64,000 nucleotides of DNA. It comes from Deltaproteobacteria bacterium. GTDB taxonomy: Bacteria > Myxococcota_C > UBA6777. A program made the translations under genes and the position numbers. The notes beneath the pieces were generated by a model that ran no database searches, was not told the origin of the DNA, and saw nothing but the letters and a program-made list of their open reading frames with translations. Shown here one piece after another: positions 56,941-64,000 of the stretch; the first letter of the stretch is position 1, and every line of letters starts with the position of its first letter. The stretch covers positions 62,001 through 126,000 of the forward strand of contig SBHC01000088.1 in NCBI GenBank assembly GCA_006226375.1, in the 5' to 3' direction.

Positions 56941-57062
56941 GGTATGAGTCTCCCTATATCTGCTCAGATTCACGACATCCAAGCGATGGAGTTGCCTTGG
57001 TGTAAAGCAGCATCAACCAACACGAAGAGCAGAGTTTTACGAATGATTCGTTCCGGAATGTG

Positions 57063-57920
57063 TTAAGCGTTCTTGCGCAACGAAGTCGCTCTCCACCGGT
57101 AGGCAAAGTATCCAAGATTGGCGACACACAGCGACAGCATCGCTGCGCTTGGCAGCTTGAAATGAGCGAATCCCACATAAAGCATCGCCGCGAGAACCCC
57201 ATAAACAATCTGTTGGTTTCGCTTGACCGGCGAAGTCCGGGGTTCCACAACGGCCAAAGCTCCCATAAACAGAGTCGCTGTAGCAAAGGCCAACCAGGAG
57301 ATGGAAGCATCCAACACAAGCTGAAGGAGAAAGGCCGTTCCAAGATAGCTCAACGCCAAAGGGATGCGACGAATGCGACGAACGTTGCCAAGGATCGAAA
57401 TCCCCATAAACATCAGGGAAACAGGTAGAACAATCCCTGACACTGTAAAGTTGGCCTGCAATCCAGCCCAAACCAGCTCCGGATCGTTAACAGAGGGTAC
57501 AACGAAGGACAACAACGTTACGGAAACGATGGAGAAGGCGATGGGATTGAAGATGGCCATCCCTCGGTATTGCAATCCAAACTTTGCCACATAGAGCGTA
57601 AGAAGCAGAGCGCTTGCAGTCCAAAGTTGATGGTTGTCATGGCTCAACACCAAAAACAACATTAAGGTGCTGATGAGCGCATGCACCGCCTTCTTCTTGG
57701 GCTGCAGCATGACCTTCAACGGCCAGAACATCGCCAAAGAGATTCCAACCAACAGGGCAGCTCCCAATAGGAAATGGATCGCATCCTTTCCCGTTTTGTC
57801 CAACGCGATCTGCAACGCTTGGGCAAGCGTCAAAATGAGCAACAAGGTCGCCGTATGATCCGCTGGAGTGAGTTTTTTAAACATAGCCACCAGGGGGTTG
57901 TTGGTTTTCGTTGTAGACAT
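57063..57920 (-). CDS. NqrB/RnfD-like membrane protein, orphan
   Basis: The 285-residue protein has about nine membrane helices. AIFNPIAFSIV and VVEPRTSPVKRNQQIVYGVLAAMLY match the NPxAxxL and D/E-P-x-T-S/T-P loops of the NQR2/RnfD/RnfE family, which hold flavin in ion-pumping complexes. The other Nqr/Rnf subunits are absent, as in stand-alone relatives that may serve as electron carriers for membrane oxidoreductases. GGAG lies 9 nt before the ATG at 57920. It is 122 bp upstream of the FAD monooxygenase on the same strand, so a functional link by electron supply is conceivable. Confidence 0.72.
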   Translation of the reverse strand: MSTTKTNNPLVAMFKKLTPADHTATLLLILTLAQALQIALDKTGKDAIHFLLGAALLVGISLAMFWPLKVMLQPKKKAVHALISTLMLFLVLSHDNHQLWTASALLLTLYVAKFGLQYRGMAIFNPIAFSIVSVTLLSFVVPSVNDPELVWAGLQANFTVSGIVLPVSLMFMGISILGNVRRIRRIPLALSYLGTAFLLQLVLDASISWLAFATATLFMGALAVVEPRTSPVKRNQQIVYGVLAAMLYVGFAHFKLPSAAMLSLCVANLGYFAYRWRATSLRKNA

Positions 57921-58250
57921 TTGAGTATGCTCCGTCGGTCCATAAGAACAGAATGAATGACTTCATGGAGACAGCATACAAATGTTCCCAAACAGCAACA
58001 AGATACAAAACATCAACTTGTTGTTGCAAAAATGGAACGACAACTCAGAGAGAAATGAACAAGAAAAAAGAGACTTTTGCCTCTGCAATGGTTTTGGAGT
58101 TAGGCCAAAGAAGTGTGGATAGACGCAATATTGAGGGGCATGACACTTCTTTTTCATTCTGAAACGTGCTTGTAGCTTGAGAATAGTATTGGATTGGTAG
58201 GATTTGGAAGTCCAGCAGGTCAGCGGCACACAGAAGCAAAAGGAAGAAAT

Positions 58251-58275
58251 TGGCGGAAGCGCACGGGAATCGAAC
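58251..58275 (-). other. Displaced tRNA 3' end (likely selC), attachment site
   Basis: On the minus strand the order is T-loop TTCGATT, T-stem strand CCCGT, acceptor strand GCGCTTCC, discriminator G and CCA. The 13 nucleotides between T-loop and discriminator, rather than 12, match the 8+5 arrangement of tRNA-Sec. The bases that should pair with CCCGT upstream are missing (GGAGCG instead of ACGGG), so this is not a whole tRNA gene. Integration at a tRNA 3' end leaves exactly such a fragment at the far end of the island. Its orientation places the island to the right. Confidence 0.7.
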
Positions 58276-58643
58276 GCTCCGTTGGGATTCTGCTAATCAC
58301 CTGTAATGTAATCAAAAACCCACAACCACCGAAAGTACCGCTTTCGGCCTTTCACAATGGAAACTCGTTCCTTGCGGTCTATTCTGGTTTGCGTCGTGAC
58401 CAAAATGTTACTTGAAGTCGATTTGATGGCTCACACCCATACACGATTGACATACTGCACCAATTCGCTTTTTAAGAGCACAATAATTCTCACGACAGAA
58501 TATCCTTGAGCAATAAAACCATCTTTTTATTCTGCTATAAAATCCTTAGCCTTCCACAACATCCGCGAGTGAACCCTATTCATACTTGACTGGCATCACT
58601 GGTCTGGTACTGTGAATTCTCGTTTTTTTTGAGACTCAGAGTT

Positions 58644-58663
58644 TTCTATACCACCGTATAGAA
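58644..58663. promoter_or_regulatory. Inverted repeat upstream of the helicase gene
   Basis: Perfect 8-bp arms TTCTATAC and GTATAGAA surround CACC, 40 bp before the helicase start and 30 bp after a weak -10. Position and symmetry suit an operator for a repressor of the defence gene. No regulator gene is visible here. Confidence 0.45.
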
Positions 58664-58703
58664 GAAGCGCCATTTTTGAATCTTGTCTTTAGTGAGGAAA
58701 AAA

Positions 58704-61700
58704 ATGGATGTTTTTGCATTACGTAACAATGTCATAAATGATTATAGTTCCTACGTTCGTAGCTTCCTGACAATTCGAGACGAACAAATAAAACTCCTCG
58801 TAGAAAAAGAAATGGAGGAAGGTTTTCTGTGGCCAGACCCCTTAATTCAGCTCAATCCTTCATTTCAGCCTGGGGACACACTCCAGTCTCTCATAAATAA
58901 AGGTGAACTCCATCCAGAATGCATAAACATTTTTCGGGCCAAACAAGAAGATGGAACGATTGGGGAGCCTTTTCGCCTCCACTACCATCAAGTTGAAGGA
59001 ATTAGAGCAGCACAGGCTGGCGACAACTACGTGCTAACCACGGGAACTGGCTCGGGAAAAAGTTTATCATACATCGTTCCAATCGTGGATCATGTTCTTC
59101 GTCAAGGAAGCGGCAAGGGAATACAAGCCATCATTGTCTACCCTATGAACGCTTTAGCAAACAGTCAGATGGGTGAGTTAAGGAAGTTCTTATTCCGAGG
59201 CTACACAAGCCCTCCAGTGACCTTTCGCCGTTACACTGGGCAAGAAAGCGACGAGGAACGTAAAGAGATCATTGCAAGTCCCCCGGATATATTGCTTACA
59301 AATTATGTAATGCTTGAATTATTGCTCACACGCCCGTGGGACCGCCAGCTTATTGAAGCAGCTAGAGGATTGCGGTTCATTGTTTTGGATGAACTTCACA
59401 CATACCGCGGACGTCAAGGTGCGGACGTCGCGATGCTTGTTCGACGTCTGAGAGAAGCATGTGGAGTAAAGAAACTACTCCACGTTGGCACATCTGCCAC
59501 TTTATCCAGTGGCGGAACATGGCAAGAGCAACAAGCAGAAGTAGCTGATGTTGCTTCACGTCTATTTGGAGACACAGTAAAACCAGATAGAGTTATTGGT
59601 GAAACTCTTAAGCGTGCAACACCCCACCGTACAATAGAAAACAAGGATTTCCTCAATGCCCTAAAACAACAATTGGAAGCAGGAGATACTCCAAAACCAG
59701 GAGACGCAAAAGCCTTTCTTGCATCACCATTATCTTCATGGATAGAGTCCAACTTGGGTTTAAGACTGGAGTCTGATACGGGACGCCTTATACGTTGCAC
59801 ACCAAGTGCTATCTCAGGAGATGATGGAGTAGCGCAAGAACTAGCAAGCCTGACAGGAGTCTCTGTTGAGGCATGTGAACTTGCACTTCGTGAAACGTTA
59901 CTCAAGGGATATATATCTCAGGATGAAAATGGTCATCCATTGTTCGCCTTTCGGCTGCATCAATTTGTATCTAAGGGTGACTCTGTTTACGCTTCTCCAG
60001 AGCCCGAAGGGCGACGACACGTGACACTCCAGGCCCAGCAGTATGTCCCAGGAAGTAACCGAAGGAAAATACTCTTACCGCTTGCGTTTTGTAGAGAGTG
60101 TGGTCAAGAGTATTTTGTTGTTAGACGCGGTTTTGATAGCCAGGGAAGCCCTCATTATATCTCGCGTTCAATAACAGATAGAGTTGATAACGACGATGGG
60201 GAAGCTGGCTTTCTCTATATTAGTTCAGCATCACCCTGGCCAGATGATCCAGCAGAATTTATTTCGAAGTTGCCCGATGCCTGGTTAGAAACAAAAAAAG
60301 GCGCCAACACAATACGTCCTAGCCAGAGAAAGAATCTTCCTCGTAAGGTGTTTATTTCCGGCACAGGAGCCGAGGGGGCTGGAGCACAAGAAGCGTGGTG
60401 GCTATCAGCACCATTTCGGTTTTGCTTGTGTTGTGGTGTTGCTTATACCGCACGGCAACAGTCGGACTTTGGAAAACTTGCAACTTTGGGTTCAGAAGGA
60501 AGAAGTACTGCAACGACAGTGATGACTCTTTCTACGATTCGACAACTTCGGCAAGATGTAGAACTTGTACCCAAGGCAAGGAAACTATTAAGCTTTACCG
60601 ACAACCGTCAAGATGCCTCTCTGCAAGCTGGCCATTTTAATGATTTCGTTGAAATCGCCTTGCTACGCTCAGCACTTTGGAGAGCTGTTGAGCAGGCTGG
60701 AGAAAGTGGTATTCGCCATAACACCCTGACACTGCGGGTGTTTGAGGCCCTCAACCTGGATTTGCGGCTCTATGCAGCAGATCCAGGAGTCAAGTATGCC
60801 GCCAAAGAGGAAACAGAGAGAGCTTTACGAGAGGCTTTAGGATATCATCTATACAGAGATCTTCGACGTGGATGGCGTATTACATCTCCTAACCTGGAGC
60901 AGTGTGGCCTGCTTGATATCGACTATTTATCTTTGGAAGAGTTCTGTGCCGACGAGTCCGAATGGAGTGGAACCCACCCCTTATTAGCAACGGCTAGTTC
61001 CGAAGACAGAGCAAGAGTATGTCGAGTTATTCTGGATTACATGCGTCGTGAATTAGCGATCAGAGTTAATTATCTCAATCCGGTTGAACAAGAAGGTATC
61101 CGCCAGCTTTCTCGACAACGATTAATCGCTCCTTGGGGCCTGGATGACCAAGAGCAACTTGAGCGAAGTAGAATTGTGTTTCCACGCCCTCAAGGTTTTT
61201 CTCGTAGAGAGTCCCATCACTTTCTTTTTGTCTCACCACGTGGTGGTCTTGGTTTATACCTAAAGAGGCCTGGAACATTTCCTGACTTCCGCAGCCAACT
61301 CAAATTGGATCCTGATATCGCTCAAGTTATTCCACAATTGTTTAAACTTTTGACAGTACCAGGCTTATTACATTGCGTGATGGAACCTCGTAAAGATGAC
61401 GATGTTCCAGGATATCAACTCAATGCATCTGCGCTAATTTGGAAAAAAGGTGCTGGTGAAAGAGCATTTCACGATCCTGTACGTGTTCCTCGCGAACCGG
61501 AAGATGGATTGAGAACCAATCCTTTTTTCACCAACTTTTATCGAAGCGCAACGGTAAGCATTAAGGATCTGGAAGCAAGAGAACACACGGCACAAGTGCC
61601 GAGTGAAGAGAGGGAAGTTCGTGAGGAGAAATTTAGGGAAGCATCCCTACCAATTCTCTATTGTTCTCCAACGATGGAACTCGGAGTGGATATTTCACAA

Positions 61701-64000
61701 CTGAATGTAGTCAATATGCGAAATGTCCCTCCAACACCTGCCAACTATGCCCAACGAAGTGGACGTGCAGGTAGAAGTGGCCAGCCTGCGTTTGTTTTTT
61801 CCTATTGCTCTGCAGGGAGCCCACACGATCAATATTTCTTTAAACATCCCGAACTGATGGTTGCAGGCTCTGTCACAACTCCTCGCCTGGATTTGGGTAA
61901 TGAAGACTTACTTCGGGCACATGTCCAAGCAATTTGGCTTAGTGCTTCAAAGCTATCACTTGGAAATTCTCTACGAGATATATTGGATGTTAGCGGTGAT
62001 GAGCCAACCTTGGCTCTCCTACCAAAGATTCAGGCAGTTCTCACAGACAAACAAGCAATAAACGAAGCAAGGAGAGCTGCGAAATCTGCATTATCTGAAG
62101 CCATTGCAGAAATGGTTGGACCAGATGGAGATTCAGACGAATGGTTAGAACAAACGCTTCGCCAGATACCGAACAGCTTTGAAAATGCATGTCATCGATG
62201 GCGTGGTCTTTATTTGGCAGCATTGAATCAGTCGAAACGTCAACAAAAAATAATCTTAGACCCGTCAAGAGACCCACGTGATCGTGAAAGTGCAAAACGA
62301 CTGCGAGCTGAGGCAGAAGCTCAACTGCGACTCCTTTTAGATTCTTCAAGCTCCAAAGAGTCAGATTTTTATAGTTACAGGTATTTTGCCAGTGAAGGTT
62401 TCTTACCTGGATATAATTTTCCGCGACTTCCGCTATCTGCGTTCTTGCCTGGCCGTAGGCAAAAAAAGGGATTGGAAGAATTTCTCACTCGTCCTCGGTT
62501 TCTTGCTATCTCTGAGTTTGGGCCACGCAGCATTATTTACCATGAGGGTTCAAGGTACGTTATTAATAAAGTCATCTTACCGGTTGAAGGAGAGGAAGCC
62601 AACGTAACACGAAGAGCTATCCAGTGCGCTGAATGTGGATATGTTCACCCATTGAAGGATGAACCTGGACCAGATCTGTGTGAAAACTGCAAGACACATC
62701 TTCCTGCCCCATTCACAAACCTATTTAGAATGCAGAACGTCGCGACACGTAGGCGTGATCGCATCAATTCTGATGAAGAAGAACGTTTTCGCCTTGGCTA
62801 CGAACTCAAAACAGGAGTCCGATTTGCACAACGTGGTGGAGTGGTTTCTGCTCGTCACGCAACACTCAAATCAGAAGATGGTGAGGAATTAGCAACTTTT
62901 GTATATGGGCACTCTGCAACATTATGGCGAATGAACCTGGGCTGGCGAAGAAGGAAGAAAAAAGACCAACTTGGTTATGTTCTCGATGTCGAAAGAGGCT
63001 TTTGGGCGAGAAATCAGGCTGTCGATGATGATCCAGATGACCCTCTATCACCGAGAACAGAACGAGTCATTCCCTACGTCGAAGATACTCGCAATTGCAT
63101 CCTTCTCACTCCCTCTGTAGAGCTTGAACACGAAGAGATGGCATCATTGGAAGCTGCGTTAAAAACGGCTATCCAGGTCTATTTCCAGTTAGAAGATCGT
63201 GAACTTGCAACAGAGGCGCTGCCTGACTCAAATAACCGCAAACAAATCCTCTTTTATGAGGCATCGGAAGGCGGTGCAGGAGTCCTTCGACAACTTGTTG
63301 AAAACCCAAATACTGTTCCAGCAATTGCTAAACTTGCATTGCAGATTTGTCATTTTGAACCAGGGTCTGGTGAAGACCTCGGAAAAGCTCACGGTGCAAG
63401 AGAAGAATGTGAAGCAGCATGCTACGATTGTCTTCTTTCTTACTACAACCAACGAGACCACCAGTTTTTAGACCGTAAACGTTTGCCATCGCTTCTGCTA
63501 CCATGGTTAAGTGGGAGTGTTTTTACATCTTCGGCGCCCATACCACGTGAAGAAAAAACAAAACGTTTAAGAAACCTGTGCCAATCAGAGCTGGAACGAA
63601 AATGGCTACAAGTGCTAGACCACATGGGTCTTCGATTGCCTAGCCACGCACAGAAGCTGATCGAATCATGTAGTGTTCGTCCCGACTTCTTTTACGAAAA
63701 TGAAGGAGCTGTCATTTTTGTGGATGGCCCACATCATGATACAGAGGAGCAAAAAGCGAAAGACTACACTCAACAAGATGCTTTAGAGGACTATGGATAT
63801 ACAGTTATTCGCTTCCACCACTCTGGTGATTGGGAAGGGATCTTTAAACGATATCCCAGCCTCTTTGGAACGCCAAAAGCATCACCCCAAACAACACAAG
63901 CAAATACCCAAAATAGTTTTTCAGAAAATGAATTTGACCCAGAGGACTATGATGCACCCTGGCGACCTATTCTCCAGGCCCTGGCAAGTATGGAAGGTGT
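58704..64000 (+). CDS. DruE/MZB-type helicase with C-terminal PD-(D/E)XK-like nuclease (3' end outside window)
   Basis: The frame is open from ATG 58704 (GAGGAAAAAA upstream) to the window edge, at least 1765 codons. Motif I is GTGSGKS (about 113-119), motif II DELH (about 229) and motif III TSAT. The second RecA lobe has SPTMELGVDI and QRSGRAGR (about 985-1030). Two zinc-type pairs (FCRECGQ about 461; FCLCCGVAY about 572) interrupt the lobes. The C-terminal half has CAECG ... CENC (about 1310-1330), YEASEGGAGVLRQL (about 1515) and EECEAACYDCLLSYYNQ (about 1570), the DUF1998/MZB pattern. Residues about 1630-1715 (ELERKWLQVLDHMG ... RPDFFYENEGAVIFVDGPHHD ... YGYTVIRFHH) look like a PD-(D/E)XK/Vsr-like nuclease. 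Size and order resemble DruE of Druantia; DISARM DrmA/DrmB and MrfA are relatives. Confidence 0.8.
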   Translation, partial: MDVFALRNNVINDYSSYVRSFLTIRDEQIKLLVEKEMEEGFLWPDPLIQLNPSFQPGDTLQSLINKGELHPECINIFRAKQEDGTIGEPFRLHYHQVEGIRAAQAGDNYVLTTGTGSGKSLSYIVPIVDHVLRQGSGKGIQAIIVYPMNALANSQMGELRKFLFRGYTSPPVTFRRYTGQESDEERKEIIASPPDILLTNYVMLELLLTRPWDRQLIEAARGLRFIVLDELHTYRGRQGADVAMLVRRLREACGVKKLLHVGTSATLSSGGTWQEQQAEVADVASRLFGDTVKPDRVIGETLKRATPHRTIENKDFLNALKQQLEAGDTPKPGDAKAFLASPLSSWIESNLGLRLESDTGRLIRCTPSAISGDDGVAQELASLTGVSVEACELALRETLLKGYISQDENGHPLFAFRLHQFVSKGDSVYASPEPEGRRHVTLQAQQYVPGSNRRKILLPLAFCRECGQEYFVVRRGFDSQGSPHYISRSITDRVDNDDGEAGFLYISSASPWPDDPAEFISKLPDAWLETKKGANTIRPSQRKNLPRKVFISGTGAEGAGAQEAWWLSAPFRFCLCCGVAYTARQQSDFGKLATLGSEGRSTATTVMTLSTIRQLRQDVELVPKARKLLSFTDNRQDASLQAGHFNDFVEIALLRSALWRAVEQAGESGIRHNTLTLRVFEALNLDLRLYAADPGVKYAAKEETERALREALGYHLYRDLRRGWRITSPNLEQCGLLDIDYLSLEEFCADESEWSGTHPLLATASSEDRARVCRVILDYMRRELAIRVNYLNPVEQEGIRQLSRQRLIAPWGLDDQEQLERSRIVFPRPQGFSRRESHHFLFVSPRGGLGLYLKRPGTFPDFRSQLKLDPDIAQVIPQLFKLLTVPGLLHCVMEPRKDDDVPGYQLNASALIWKKGAGERAFHDPVRVPREPEDGLRTNPFFTNFYRSATVSIKDLEAREHTAQVPSEEREVREEKFREASLPILYCSPTMELGVDISQLNVVNMRNVPPTPANYAQRSGRAGRSGQPAFVFSYCSAGSPHDQYFFKHPELMVAGSVTTPRLDLGNEDLLRAHVQAIWLSASKLSLGNSLRDILDVSGDEPTLALLPKIQAVLTDKQAINEARRAAKSALSEAIAEMVGPDGDSDEWLEQTLRQIPNSFENACHRWRGLYLAALNQSKRQQKIILDPSRDPRDRESAKRLRAEAEAQLRLLLDSSSSKESDFYSYRYFASEGFLPGYNFPRLPLSAFLPGRRQKKGLEEFLTRPRFLAISEFGPRSIIYHEGSRYVINKVILPVEGEEANVTRRAIQCAECGYVHPLKDEPGPDLCENCKTHLPAPFTNLFRMQNVATRRRDRINSDEEERFRLGYELKTGVRFAQRGGVVSARHATLKSEDGEELATFVYGHSATLWRMNLGWRRRKKKDQLGYVLDVERGFWARNQAVDDDPDDPLSPRTERVIPYVEDTRNCILLTPSVELEHEEMASLEAALKTAIQVYFQLEDRELATEALPDSNNRKQILFYEASEGGAGVLRQLVENPNTVPAIAKLALQICHFEPGSGEDLGKAHGAREECEAACYDCLLSYYNQRDHQFLDRKRLPSLLLPWLSGSVFTSSAPIPREEKTKRLRNLCQSELERKWLQVLDHMGLRLPSHAQKLIESCSVRPDFFYENEGAVIFVDGPHHDTEEQKAKDYTQQDALEDYGYTVIRFHHSGDWEGIFKRYPSLFGTPKASPQTTQANTQNSFSENEFDPEDYDAPWRPILQALASMEG

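Larger units (their letters stand above)
57921..58703. other. Gene-free junction between host DNA and island
   Basis: These 783 bp hold no supported gene. Position 58251-58275 is a tRNA 3'-end remnant. Beyond it come a hairpin CCGAAAG/CTTTCGG (58329-58347), a TTGACT element (58586-58591) with a weak -10 TACTGT 16 bp later, and an 8-bp inverted repeat (58644-58663) before the helicase gene. Base composition becomes visibly AT-richer to the right of the remnant. No integrase is present at this end. Confidence 0.6.
58251..64000. mobile_element. Left part of a tRNA-integrated genomic island
   Basis: It is bounded on the left by the tRNA 3'-end fragment and continues beyond the window. It is AT-richer than the rest and carries a very large helicase-nuclease gene of defence type. 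The intact tRNA gene and an integrase would be expected at the unseen right end. Confidence 0.5.

Noticed and set aside
58251-58340. A complete tRNA gene on the minus strand
   Set aside because: Only the T-loop and acceptor 3' strand are present. The upstream bases do not pair with them, and no anticodon arm can be drawn.

Overview
The window (about 50-53% G+C by eye, AT-richer at the right end) looks like part of a chromosome from a Myxococcota/'deltaproteobacterial'-type predator or saprophyte. The reasons are two large cysteine-rich proteins with MopE-type metal-binding repeats (C-D-x-x-D-N-D-C-D/N-G), several lipoproteins carrying SBBP-type beta-propeller repeats, VIT/VWA and cyclase-AAA-TPR signalling proteins, and an RHS/insecticidal-toxin-like module. 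The species cannot be named from the sequence.

Layout. 1-6444: a truncated LiaF-like membrane protein, a secreted beta-lactamase-fold hydrolase, and a three-gene overlapping sensory operon (7TM histidine kinase, receiver-ATPase protein, response regulator with a dead receiver). 6753-23844: surface proteins and lipoproteins (two MopE-repeat proteins, an SBBP lipoprotein), an EEP-family phosphoesterase, a large membrane protein, an acyltransferase, a lipase, a CPBP protease and a DUF2252 protein. 24203-28698: an ECF-like sigma factor translationally coupled to a 1300-residue membrane-anchored VIT-VWA-DUF2135 protein. 28897-35361: a cyclase-AAA-TPR regulator and three lipoproteins. 35574-46522: a two-gene, 11-kb module encoding an RHS-core protein followed by a giant SpvB/TcB-like protein; it lies between two near-identical 33-bp direct repeats. 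46731-50701: small stress- or metabolism-type genes (DUF3237, DUF2892, a small alpha/beta-barrel-like protein, a GNAT), two copies of one 29-bp operator-like site, and a frameshifted AAA ATPase. 50899-57920: an OPT transporter, a membrane fatty-acid hydroxylase behind a TetR-style palindrome, a LysR regulator, an FAD monooxygenase and an orphan NqrB/RnfD-like protein.

Right end. At 58251-58275 lies a displaced 3' end of a tRNA gene on the minus strand. Its 13-nt T-stem-plus-acceptor strand fits tRNA-Sec (selC). It marks the left attachment site of a genomic island that extends right, beyond the window. The first gene of the island (58704 to the window edge, at least 1765 codons) is a DEAD/H helicase with a DUF1998/MZB-type region and a C-terminal PD-(D/E)XK-like nuclease domain, resembling DruE of Druantia and related anti-phage helicases. 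The most interesting items are this island with its helicase-nuclease, the permuted split RHS/TcB pair with its flanking repeats, and the paired 29-bp operators.
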